Shown: positions 26,608 through 34,698 of the stretch, piece after piece | Layout of the letters: each line of letters opens with the position of its first letter | How positions within the stretch are numbered: the stretch's first letter is position 1 | NCBI GenBank assembly: GCA_036653535.1 | Contig: JAVVTR010000001.1 | Location: forward strand, 1 to 64,000 | From: JAVVTR01 sp036653535 | Lineage (GTDB): Bacteria > Bacteroidota > Bacteroidia > Bacteroidales > P3 | Length of the DNA stretch: 64,000 bases | Reading direction: 5' to 3' | Translations under genes and position numbers: made by a program | The notes under the pieces: model-generated | The model's input: only the letters and a program-made list of their open reading frames with translations | The model's database searches: none | What the model was told of the DNA's origin: nothing

Positions 26608-27456
26608 TTATTGTTTTTTTTGCGCAAGACTTTTTTGAAGAAGGCTTGCAAACTTCACATCTTGTATATCTCTAAAAAACAACTGAGGCGTACCTCTAAA
26701 TGTTCCTAAAATTCCAAATACAGAACCTGTCCCCGATGGTATTTTTTCATTTGCAAAAGCCGCATATAAACTATTTCTACTTACCATTTTAGAATTATCT
26801 CTAACATCCATTAAATATCTATCCGTAGCATTGCCGGCCCCACCAACAGAAAAAGCTTCTCCTGGTTCCAAAAATTGCACACTATCTATCTGTACTAAAC
26901 AACCAATATATTTAAAGGAAGATTCATTTACTTGCTTTACCGTTAATTTTTTGGGTTCTGGCACATTTAAAATACTCGGAAAACCTTTTAATACTATATG
27001 TTCCTCGCATTGTTTCTCGGTCAAACGAACCGTGGAACCTGCCCCTGGAGCAGCTATTTGAGGTTGTGAAGCATAATTACCTATAGCCATCCCTAAAAGT
27101 TTTACAATTACTTTTTGTCCTATCGGATATTTATTATAAATAGACTTAAGGTCAATTTCCACATCCAAGCCACCGGTAGAATCTTCTATGTACATTTTCT
27201 TATAAATGTTTCCAGAAATATCATTTCCAACCACCACACCCTCAATATACAAAGTATCGGTAATTTCATTATAATTTGAATACGCATCATATTTTTCTAA
27301 CAAATCTATAATGGTAATATTCGCTTTTAAATCGGAAGATGGGGGCGTCATTGGAGGACGGTCAAAGTCACCTCCACAAGAAGTAAAACCTACAAATATC
27401 AGCGCAATCAAAAAGAAACTTGCTATAGCCTTATTTATATTTTGTATTTTTTTCAT
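26608..27456 (-). CDS. DUF5689-type lipoprotein
   Basis: A 282-residue lipoprotein (lipobox IFVGFTSC, Cys at about 27). It repeats the motifs of the next gene: LYIEGVVVGNDISGNIYKKM and IGQKVIVKLLGMAIGNYASQ, then PRTG-like turns (KIPSGTGSVFGILGTF). The fold is thought to be OB-like, related to nucleic-acid or oligosaccharide-binding modules. It lies 32 bases after the TonB receptor gene. The two DUF5689 proteins probably arose by duplication followed by addition of a C-terminal domain in one. Confidence 0.75.
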   Translation of the reverse strand: MKKIQNINKAIASFFLIALIFVGFTSCGGDFDRPPMTPPSSDLKANITIIDLLEKYDAYSNYNEITDTLYIEGVVVGNDISGNIYKKMYIEDSTGGLDVEIDLKSIYNKYPIGQKVIVKLLGMAIGNYASQPQIAAPGAGSTVRLTEKQCEEHIVLKGFPSILNVPEPKKLTVKQVNESSFKYIGCLVQIDSVQFLEPGEAFSVGGAGNATDRYLMDVRDNSKMVSRNSLYAAFANEKIPSGTGSVFGILGTFRGTPQLFFRDIQDVKFASLLQKSLAQKKQ

Positions 27457-27488
27457 TTTTTTTCGTTAAACCGTTTTAAAATAATATA

Positions 27489-30173
27489 CTAGAACCTTAT
27501 ACTGGCATTTATAAAGAAAGTGGTTCCAAAGGCATAAAAATAACGAGGAGGAAATTTATCCACATCATGATTAGCAAAATCAAAACGATTTTGTTCATAT
27601 CCACCGGTTATTAATTTACGATTATTGGTAACATTAGTAACTCCAACATTGAGATTTAAAACACATACTCTCTTAATCCTAAAACTTTTCCCAATAGAAA
27701 GATCTAAGGTACACCCCCCCTTCAACTTTTCTTGATTCAAAATTTGACTTACTAAAGGATCCGTGGGAAGCAAGCCACTAACAGCCAAATCCGTTCTTCT
27801 TTCCGGGTTAAAACTCAAATACATTTTATCCACATAGTTTAAAGTCGCACTAAGATATATACTATAGGGTGCTTGATAATTCAAACTCAAGGAACCTGCA
27901 ATTTGAGGACTTCCACTTACGTAAAAATTCTTCTGATATACCGTATATTTATAATCTTGGAAAGAACCATTTTCTGGAGAAACTGTAGCCGTGGGTCGAG
28001 AAGTATATCTATAATTTCCAATAGAAGCAACTAAGGAAGCGGACAAAGAAGGAATAATCTTAACATCTACTCCCAATTCTATTCCTTGATAAACCTTATC
28101 TACTCCAGTTTCCGTATAATTTACAAACGTTCTATACTCATCATGATAAAAACTGGTAGAAGTCATTCCATCGAAAAACATAGATTGAAATAAAGTTAAA
28201 CGCCCCTGAACTACCGGGGTTTTAAGTACATAATTAATATCTGCCGAAAACACTTTTTCACTGGTTAAATCGGCTGTATTGTCTTTTATACGCGGGGAAA
28301 TATAGGCATAACGCGCATAAGGAGCTTTGGTTTGCCATAATACATTGGCATATAAATAGTGGTGTCCATTAATTTTATAAGTAGCTCCTGCTTTAATTCC
28401 ATAATTTACAAAATTATGAATATCTCCCTGTCCATAAGAATTTAGAGGAGCACGACCGTTTTTCATACGACCTGTCCTCCAAAAATGGGTAGATGAAATT
28501 TCAGCTCCCCCATAAAAATCCCAATGGGCGTAATCCAATTTGACTAAAGCATAAAGTTTATTGGTTTCTACTTGTATATTATAATCATATCCAAAAATAT
28601 CTCCTTCCTTAACCTTTCGATTTGGATTATTTATATCATTTTGAATTTCAATAGCATTGGAAGAAAAATCTCTTTCGGCAAATTGATCTATATCTCTCCA
28701 ATAGGTTCCTCCTAATAAATCGGAGATAGTTTTAAAATTATGGCTTATACTATTTCTTATTCTCAATCCCGCATTTAATTGAATATGCTCGGTCAATTCC
28801 CGATTTAACACAGAATTAAACGTAAAATCATTTACATCATTACGCCTATCTTCTACAATATATTTCGCTTGTTTCCCTTGCTCGTTTTGCGTGTAATTTA
28901 CTTGATACAAAGCATTCCAATCAATTTGGCTTTTATTGGTACTGTTTTTCCACAAATCGGCTACTAAATCTGCAATTACCGGATCGGTTTGATAACTCGG
29001 TAAATAACGATAATAATCGGGACGAGGATCTGGTGCATCGTACCAATTCAAAGCAGTAGTACCATATCGACCAAATTGATAGCTGGCAGTGGTAGTTAAT
29101 TTCGTTTTAGTATCCGGTGTAAAATCCCATGTTAATAAGAATGTAGGTGTAAAGGTTTGACGAATACGTGCATTTCTTACTTTTCCATCTTGATATCCCC
29201 AATTTGGATTATAATAATTGCTTCCCATTAAATCATAAACTTCTTGGTAAGAACCTCCTTGCTGCCCTCTTTTAGTGGGGGAACCAAAGGCGGTTAAATT
29301 TAAACTATGGGTAGTACCAAATCTTTTTTCCACTGCAGCATAATAGCCCCATCCATCATATACTGTTCCAGGCACATAGCCACCATTGCCCCAACGCCGA
29401 GATATACTAGCGGAGAAAGCCCATCCTTTACGAGTAAGTCCGGATCCAAAAGTGTACATAAGACGATGCCAATAGGTTCTATTACTTAAAGAATAGCCAA
29501 CTTTGTGCTGCTTGGGTATAGCCGAAGCCCGCATATTAATATTTTGTTCTCCACCCAAATTTCCAAAACTAAAATCATTGGGAAGCAAGCCACTTACTAT
29601 TTCCTTGTTTCTCGTAGCATCGTTTAAACCACCCCATTCAGAATAAGAAGCTCTTCCATTTTCGGCGTCATTCATTAAAGCGCCATTGATAAAAATACTA
29701 TTATATTCATTGTCGTATCCACGAGGACGAAAATAGGCAAAACTCAAAGCATAGCCTACATTACGATCAAAGACATCTTGCGAGGAAGTAAGCAGACTGC
29801 TCACCGCTTGCCCTCCATAACCGGTAGACTCATCTGCATCCAATTCAGAAGCCGAAATATCAGCCATAGGCACCGCAGAGGATTCGCTAATATAAATATC
29901 TTCTCCCTGTGTATTTCCTTTGCCACTAACCGTTATGGTTTTAGAGGCAAAGCCCAAAGCAGTAATAGTAATAGTTAATTTCCCTTGTGGAAAATTTTTA
30001 AGTTCGTACCTCCCATTAGCATCGCTTACTACGCTTACAGTTCCTGCAGTAACCATAGCCGATGCAATCGGCTTTTTGGTATCTTTATTATAAATTGTTC
30101 CGGTAAGTCTATTTTGTGCAAAGGTGAGTTCCGTAAGTATCAAACAAATGATGATGATGAAGAATTTTTTCAT
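27489..30173 (-). CDS. TonB-dependent receptor with carboxypeptidase-regulatory domain
   Basis: An 894-residue outer-membrane receptor. The signal peptide (MKKFFIIIICLILTELTFAQ) is followed by a CarboxypepD_reg domain (residues 22-100, LTGTIYNKDTKKPIASAMVT, GFASKTITV), a plug-like region to about 230, and a 22-strand-type barrel ending FINASIRF. A canonical SusD partner is missing, so this is not a standard starch-utilisation pair. Two DUF5689 lipoproteins follow instead. It probably imports a bulky nutrient or cofactor with TonB energy. Confidence 0.88.
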   Translation of the reverse strand: MKKFFIIIICLILTELTFAQNRLTGTIYNKDTKKPIASAMVTAGTVSVVSDANGRYELKNFPQGKLTITITALGFASKTITVSGKGNTQGEDIYISESSAVPMADISASELDADESTGYGGQAVSSLLTSSQDVFDRNVGYALSFAYFRPRGYDNEYNSIFINGALMNDAENGRASYSEWGGLNDATRNKEIVSGLLPNDFSFGNLGGEQNINMRASAIPKQHKVGYSLSNRTYWHRLMYTFGSGLTRKGWAFSASISRRWGNGGYVPGTVYDGWGYYAAVEKRFGTTHSLNLTAFGSPTKRGQQGGSYQEVYDLMGSNYYNPNWGYQDGKVRNARIRQTFTPTFLLTWDFTPDTKTKLTTTASYQFGRYGTTALNWYDAPDPRPDYYRYLPSYQTDPVIADLVADLWKNSTNKSQIDWNALYQVNYTQNEQGKQAKYIVEDRRNDVNDFTFNSVLNRELTEHIQLNAGLRIRNSISHNFKTISDLLGGTYWRDIDQFAERDFSSNAIEIQNDINNPNRKVKEGDIFGYDYNIQVETNKLYALVKLDYAHWDFYGGAEISSTHFWRTGRMKNGRAPLNSYGQGDIHNFVNYGIKAGATYKINGHHYLYANVLWQTKAPYARYAYISPRIKDNTADLTSEKVFSADINYVLKTPVVQGRLTLFQSMFFDGMTSTSFYHDEYRTFVNYTETGVDKVYQGIELGVDVKIIPSLSASLVASIGNYRYTSRPTATVSPENGSFQDYKYTVYQKNFYVSGSPQIAGSLSLNYQAPYSIYLSATLNYVDKMYLSFNPERRTDLAVSGLLPTDPLVSQILNQEKLKGGCTLDLSIGKSFRIKRVCVLNLNVGVTNVTNNRKLITGGYEQNRFDFANHDVDKFPPRYFYAFGTTFFINASIRF

Positions 30174-30215
30174 ATTATATATGATTTACAACGTATAAGC
30201 TACATAAAATGTACG

Positions 30216-30223
30216 CAAAAGTA
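30216..30223 (-). promoter_or_regulatory. Possible -7 element of the TonB/DUF5689 operon
   Basis: On the minus strand TACTTTTG matches TAnnTTTG, 43 bases before the receptor ATG. I see no -33 TTG at the right spacing; a run of nine T lies just upstream instead. Confidence 0.35.
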
Positions 30224-30271
30224 TAAAAAAAAAGTTATCTATCTGTTAATTTTTCATTACATTTCAAAAAA

Positions 30272-30823
30272 TCAAAAAGAAGTTTTTTTAGAGTTGGAAA
30301 GCATTTTTAATATGCCGGAATATTTAATGCTATTTCGAGCAGAGCTATTGACAATAACCGTTGTATAGCCATTTTTATCTACTACTAATTTTATATCAAA
30401 CGTTTCCCCTATTTTCTTTACTGTAAAATATACGGAATAATTCTTCTTAGCCGGAACCACCTTATAATTTATATATGGATTAGCAAAAGCTACTCCTGCA
30501 TTATCGGCCATAGCTAAATTAGGAGAGGTCAAAATTCCGACATAAGGTAAATTAGCAAAAGCGGAATCTCTATATAAGCCTAAAGGCGATTCCTCTTTCA
30601 GTTGCACTATTCCTCTCGGTGCAAATATATTTTGAACCACCACCACAAATTGCTGGGACTCTAAAGCACCCGGAATCCAAATTTTATCTTCCTCCGATCT
30701 ATGCTTTTTTTGTTTTAAATTCTCTTGTATAGAAGCACCCGCCCCCTCTTGGATAAGCTCCTTAGAATGGACAGAAAAAGCAATAACCAAAAGTACAACC
30801 AATAATGTAAGTATTTTTTTCAT
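30272..30823 (-). CDS. DUF4251-family exported protein
   Basis: From the ATG at 30823 the protein is 183 residues with a signal peptide (MKKILTLLVVLLVIAFSVHS). The upstream in-frame start adds 13 residues without signal character. The domain from about residue 60 has LPYVGILTSPN, GVAFANPYINYKVVPAKKNY and SVYFTVKKIGETFDIKLVV, then NSSARNSIKYSGIL. These match the recurring DUF4251 pattern in Bacteroidetes. Function is unknown. It lies 98 bases upstream of the TonB gene in the same direction and may belong to that operon or be separate. Confidence 0.7.
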   Translation of the reverse strand: MKKILTLLVVLLVIAFSVHSKELIQEGAGASIQENLKQKKHRSEEDKIWIPGALESQQFVVVVQNIFAPRGIVQLKEESPLGLYRDSAFANLPYVGILTSPNLAMADNAGVAFANPYINYKVVPAKKNYSVYFTVKKIGETFDIKLVVDKNGYTTVIVNSSARNSIKYSGILKMLSNSKKTSF

Positions 30824-30872
30824 ACTTTTTCCTTTTTTATAATCAGTAATTTTGGGAAACATCTATAAAATT

Positions 30873-30906
30873 CCAAATGCGCAACTTCTCCAAATGCACA
30901 ACTTCC
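30873..30906. repeat. Tandem 17-bp repeat upstream of the DUF4251 gene
   Basis: CCAAATGCGCAACTTCT (30873-30889) is followed directly by CCAAATGCACAACTTCC (30890-30906), two mismatches in 17. It lies 50 to 83 bases before the DUF4251 start. It could be a regulator's direct-repeat site or simple slippage. Confidence 0.55.
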
Positions 30907-31058
30907 TTTACTTTTAAAAACGTAGTTTGCCAAAATAAACCATATTTTAAAAGTAAAGATAAAGGAGTCGTTGAAAATATTATGAACAATCTCCTTTTAT
31001 TTTTGTATCTTCGCAATCTAAAAGTTACAAAGTTACTAAAATTTCAATAGCTTTCGCT

Positions 31059-31967
31059 ATGTTAATTAAAGCGGGCAAAAATAATCAGTTAGCCCAATAC
31101 TCTCTCTTAGTGATTTTATCCTTGATATTTTGGGGAAACTCATTTATAAACACGTCGTTTTCAGATTATACTATTTATCTTGCATGGGCATTAGTATTAA
31201 TGCAATCTCTATGTTTATCGTTTATAGTAAACAAGCAAAAATTAACCAAAAATGCGGCTTTTACTGGGCTTATATATCTTGTTTTGATTTGTTCCAACCA
31301 AGAATATATGCTTTTGAGTCCCATTCTTGGAATAAATTGTATCCTCTTGCTTACTTTTTACTACTTATTCCATATGTATGAAAACGAATTTTCTTATCCA
31401 TGTATATTCAATGCTGCTTTCTTTTGGTCGACCGCCACTATATTGGATCCTGTTTTTTTACTCACCCTCCCTTGTTTGTGGCTAATTTTAATAGTCTATT
31501 CCGTTAATAAGTGGCGAGCTTGGATCACCTCACTAATAGGAATGATAGCACCTTATTTCCTTTTGTTTATTTTCTGCTTTATTACCAATGCTCCTTATTT
31601 TTCGGAAATTTTCACCTATTCGACTTCTTTGCAATTTGGCTTCCACTGGCCTGTTTTTAATTATTCCTTCTTGATTTTATGCTTAGTTTTTATGATCTGT
31701 ATCTTTTCTATTTTTCATACCAAACAAGGATTTTACGACTTAGAAATTCCTAAAAGAAAGAAGACTACGGTAATTATGGTTTTCTTTTTCTATTTCTTAG
31801 TTTTTTCTCTTACATTCGGTTTAAATCAATTTAATTATTTCCCTCTGTTTATCCCCATGGCTTTTTTTGCAAGTAATTTTTTTACACACCAAAAAGAGAC
31901 TCTCCTAAGGGAAAGTCTCTTTTATCTGCTATTAATTCTTATTTTAATTAGAATTTATGTTTTGTAA
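31059..31967 (+). CDS. DUF6427-like multi-pass membrane protein
   Basis: A 302-residue, very hydrophobic protein with about nine predicted membrane segments. Examples are YSLLVILSLIFWGNSFINTS, LLSPILGINCILLLTFYYLF, FLLTLPCLWLILIVYSVNKW and WITSLIGMIAPYFLLFIFCF. The layout, with a W-R-x-W-x-x-x-x-x-G loop followed by an aromatic helix, is what I recall of DUF6427 in Bacteroidetes. No enzyme motif is seen. The last codons contain the hairpin at 31892-31923. It stands alone between a divergent DUF4251 gene and a convergent CoA-transferase gene. Confidence 0.55.
   Translation: MLIKAGKNNQLAQYSLLVILSLIFWGNSFINTSFSDYTIYLAWALVLMQSLCLSFIVNKQKLTKNAAFTGLIYLVLICSNQEYMLLSPILGINCILLLTFYYLFHMYENEFSYPCIFNAAFFWSTATILDPVFLLTLPCLWLILIVYSVNKWRAWITSLIGMIAPYFLLFIFCFITNAPYFSEIFTYSTSLQFGFHWPVFNYSFLILCLVFMICIFSIFHTKQGFYDLEIPKRKKTTVIMVFFFYFLVFSLTFGLNQFNYFPLFIPMAFFASNFFTHQKETLLRESLFYLLLILILIRIYVL
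31892..31923 (+). terminator. Terminator-like hairpin inside the 3' end of the DUF6427-like gene
   Basis: AAAAGAGACT (31892-31901) pairs perfectly with AGTCTCTTTT (31914-31923) around a 12-base loop. The structure ends 44 bases before the stop codon and is read in frame as KETLLRESLF. It has a weak T4 tail, so it may be functional or chance. Confidence 0.45.
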
Positions 31968-32012
31968 AAAACACAAAACATAAATAAAACATCCAAAATA
32001 CCCGAAAACAAA

Positions 32013-32029
32013 GAATGCTTATAGCATCC
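32013..32029. terminator. Weak bidirectional hairpin between convergent genes
   Basis: GAATGC and GCATCC can pair (one mismatch) around TTATA. On the plus strand TTTTT follows, and on the minus strand TTTGTTTT. It lies between the ends of the DUF6427-like gene and the CoA-transferase gene. Confidence 0.35.
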
Positions 32030-32075
32030 TTTTTATCCCCACCTTCTCCTTTTATAAAGAAAGTGTTGAAAATAA

Positions 32076-33371
32076 TTATCCTACAAAATGAAAGTGCGAT
32101 CCATATCTTTCAAAAGCAGCCTTATCTAATTCCTCTCTGTGATTGGGATGGGCAATAGATATAAGTAATTTTGCTCTTTCTTGCAAGGTTTTTCCGTACA
32201 AATTAATAGCACCAAATTCGGTAACTACCCAATGTACATTGCTGCGAGTTGTAACTACACCGGCTCCCAAAGTAAGCGTATTGGCAATTTTACTAAGCCC
32301 CTTATTAGTTGTAGATGGCATAGCAACAATAGCCTTTCCTCTTTCACTTAGAGAAGCACCACGCATAAAATCTATTTGACCTCCAACTCCCGAATAGAAT
32401 TTGGTTCCTATAGAATCGGCACAAACTTGACCGGTTAAATCTATCTGCAAAGCGGAATTAATGGCAGTAACCTTAGGGTTTTTTGCAATTACAAATTCAT
32501 TATTAGTATAACCTACATCCATCATTAACACACTGGGGTTATCGTCCAAAAAGTCGTATACGTCTTTGCTTCCCATAATAAAAGTAGATACAATTTTACC
32601 CTTATCTATTTTTTTTGCTGCTCCATTAATAACTCCTTTGTGAACCAAAGACAAAACACCATCTGCAAACATTTCCGTATGTACCCCTAAATTCTTATGA
32701 TTTCCCAACTGAGATAAAACCGCATTAGGAATACTTCCTATGCCCATTTGCAAAGTAGCACCATCCTCTATTAGTGCAGCCACGTTTTTCCCTATCTGTA
32801 CTTCCACTTCCGTAGGTTCAGCAAATTTGGCCATAATTAATGGAGTATCATCCTCTGTAAAAATATCTATCATATTCATAGGAATCATCGCATCTCCAAA
32901 GGCTCTTGGCATGTTTTTATTGATAACCCCTATTACAGTATCTGCGGTTTCTACAGCTGCTAAAGTGGCATCTACAGAAGTACCCAAAGACACAAATCCG
33001 TGCTTATCCGGAGGCGTAATTTGAACCAAGGTTACATTAGGACGACAATACCCTTCCCGTATCAAACGCTGGGTCTCTGAAAGAAAGATAGGAATATAAT
33101 CGGCATAACCTGCTTGCGTATCCTTACGTACATTTCCACCTACAAAAAAGGATTCTAATTGAAAAACTCCTTCAAATTCTGCTGCAGCATAAGGTGCAGG
33201 TCCTTCTGTGTGAAGATGCTGTATTCGCACATTTTTAAATTCCTTACGTCTTCCTCTTTCACACATAGCTTGTATTAGTTTTTGTGGGGCACAAGCTACA
33301 GAATGAATATGAACTCTATCTCCAGTTTTAATTACCTTAACTGCTTCTTCTGCAGAAACAACCTTATACAT
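32076..33371 (-). CDS. Acyl-CoA:carboxylate CoA-transferase (4-hydroxybutyrate/acetate type)
   Basis: A 431-residue class I CoA-transferase of the acetyl-CoA hydrolase/transferase family. The N-terminal domain starts MYKVVSAEEAVKVIKTGDRV. The C-terminal domain has GATLQMGIGSIPNAVLSQL and the catalytic Glu in GVHTEMFADGVLSLV, then GVGGQIDFMRGASLSERGKA. It moves CoA between acetate, butyrate or 4-hydroxybutyrate and an acyl-CoA in fermentation. The exact acyl group cannot be read from sequence. It follows the EEP-family gene by 26 bases, downstream of the promoter at 34505. Confidence 0.9.
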   Translation of the reverse strand: MYKVVSAEEAVKVIKTGDRVHIHSVACAPQKLIQAMCERGRRKEFKNVRIQHLHTEGPAPYAAAEFEGVFQLESFFVGGNVRKDTQAGYADYIPIFLSETQRLIREGYCRPNVTLVQITPPDKHGFVSLGTSVDATLAAVETADTVIGVINKNMPRAFGDAMIPMNMIDIFTEDDTPLIMAKFAEPTEVEVQIGKNVAALIEDGATLQMGIGSIPNAVLSQLGNHKNLGVHTEMFADGVLSLVHKGVINGAAKKIDKGKIVSTFIMGSKDVYDFLDDNPSVLMMDVGYTNNEFVIAKNPKVTAINSALQIDLTGQVCADSIGTKFYSGVGGQIDFMRGASLSERGKAIVAMPSTTNKGLSKIANTLTLGAGVVTTRSNVHWVVTEFGAINLYGKTLQERAKLLISIAHPNHREELDKAAFERYGSHFHFVG

Positions 33372-33397
33372 AATTTTTATTTTTGTGATTTATAATT

Positions 33398-34459
33398 TTA
33401 TTTTTCCTTTATCATCATTAAATAAACAGGAAAGTGATCACTATATCCATTTAAATAAATACCTCCAGCCGTAGTACGCAAAGGATATCCATTATAACGA
33501 CCATCTTTTTGCTTTAACATATTGTCATTAAAAATACGATAATTCAACATTTTAAGTGAACTTCTATCTTTTCCTGTTAAATTTTGACTTATAATTATTT
33601 GATCAAATAAATTCCATTGGTCTCTATAACAAAGTGTTCCTATTCCTTCTTTAAATATTGGATAAGAAGCATTATACATTTGTCCCGGCTTTAAATTAGC
33701 CGGATCTGTTATTTTAGGCGCATCCATATAAGTAACCACGCTCTTATTAATAGGATCATCGTTTAAATCGCCCATTACAATCACTTTGGCTTTGGGATTA
33801 ATAGCAAATAAAGAATCCACTATAGATCGGGTCAAACGAGCGGCCATTTCTCTTTTAGGCGAACTTCTTCTTTCCCCACCTAAACGAGAGGGCCAATGGT
33901 TAACAATAACATGAATGGTATCTCCCATAAAAATACCGGTAACGACCAATTGATCTCTGGTAAGAAAATGGGGTTGAACCGAATCGTATAAACGCACAGA
34001 ACGGCTACCGAGAAGTTGAAATTTATCTTTTTGATAAAGTAATCCAACATCCACCCCTCTACGATCCGGACCATCGTAATGCACCACACCGAAATTATAA
34101 GGTTTCAAAGCCGGCATAGCCACTAAATCTTCCAACACTCTGCTATTTTCAATTTCACTAACTCCCAATACTATGGGACAGCGAATTTCTTGCCCTGCAA
34201 TTTTTCCTCCCATTCGAGATATAGCTTCCGACATATTCAGAAGTTTATTGTTATATTTTTCTGAGGTCCATGCGTAAGAGCCCTTGGGTAAAAACTCTTC
34301 ATCGATGGTAGTGGGATCATCAATGGTATCAAATAAATTTTCTAAATTATAAAAACCTATTAAACCTATCTGATAGCTTTTTTCTTTCTCTTGGGCAAAG
34401 CCCACAAAGACAAAAGCGGTAGATAGAATAAGTATTAGCTGCCTTATTGTATTTATCAT
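33398..34459 (-). CDS. Exported endonuclease/exonuclease/phosphatase-family protein
   Basis: A 353-residue EEP-fold protein with a signal peptide (MINTIRQLILILSTAFVFVG). Family motifs are in order: LIGFYNLENLFDTIDDP (metal Asn/Glu), VLGVSEIENSRVLEDL, DTIHVIVNHWPSRLGG (catalytic His), VIVMGDLNDDPINKSV, and the terminal GYSDHFPVYL (SDHxP). The set is complete, so an active metal-dependent phosphohydrolase is expected, acting outside the cytoplasm on nucleic acids or phosphoesters. The target is unknown. It is first in an operon with the CoA-transferase. Confidence 0.88.
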   Translation of the reverse strand: MINTIRQLILILSTAFVFVGFAQEKEKSYQIGLIGFYNLENLFDTIDDPTTIDEEFLPKGSYAWTSEKYNNKLLNMSEAISRMGGKIAGQEIRCPIVLGVSEIENSRVLEDLVAMPALKPYNFGVVHYDGPDRRGVDVGLLYQKDKFQLLGSRSVRLYDSVQPHFLTRDQLVVTGIFMGDTIHVIVNHWPSRLGGERRSSPKREMAARLTRSIVDSLFAINPKAKVIVMGDLNDDPINKSVVTYMDAPKITDPANLKPGQMYNASYPIFKEGIGTLCYRDQWNLFDQIIISQNLTGKDRSSLKMLNYRIFNDNMLKQKDGRYNGYPLRTTAGGIYLNGYSDHFPVYLMMIKEK

Positions 34460-34504
34460 TCCTTTATTTATTTAGGGTATTTAAAGCGGTCTCACTTTAT
34501 GTAG

Positions 34505-34535
34505 CAAAATTACTTAGAAATGTACAATAAACCAA
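34505..34535 (-). promoter_or_regulatory. Promoter for the EEP-CoA-transferase operon
   Basis: On the minus strand TTG (34535-34533) and TAATTTTG (34512-34505) are spaced by 20 bases, matching the Bacteroidetes pattern. The EEP ATG lies about 45 bases downstream. Confidence 0.62.
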
Positions 34536-34608
34536 CCCCATTATAAACGATACAAAAGCATAGATAATTTTATTCTATTTTCCCCTTTTCATACGCTTTT
34601 CTACCAAA

Positions 34609-34638
34609 AAGGTCGCCCGAAATTAATCGAACGACCTT
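34609..34638 (-). terminator. Terminator after pyruvate:ferredoxin oxidoreductase
   Basis: On the minus strand AAGGTCG (34638-34632) pairs with CGACCTT (34615-34609), with an inner CGATTAATTTCG helix, followed by TTTTT. It lies about 60 bases beyond the oxidoreductase stop. Confidence 0.75.
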
Positions 34639-34698
34639 ATTGTTTTTCTTTGTTTCGCCTCCCATAGGAAGTTCCAAAGAAATATTAACAAATTAGAA

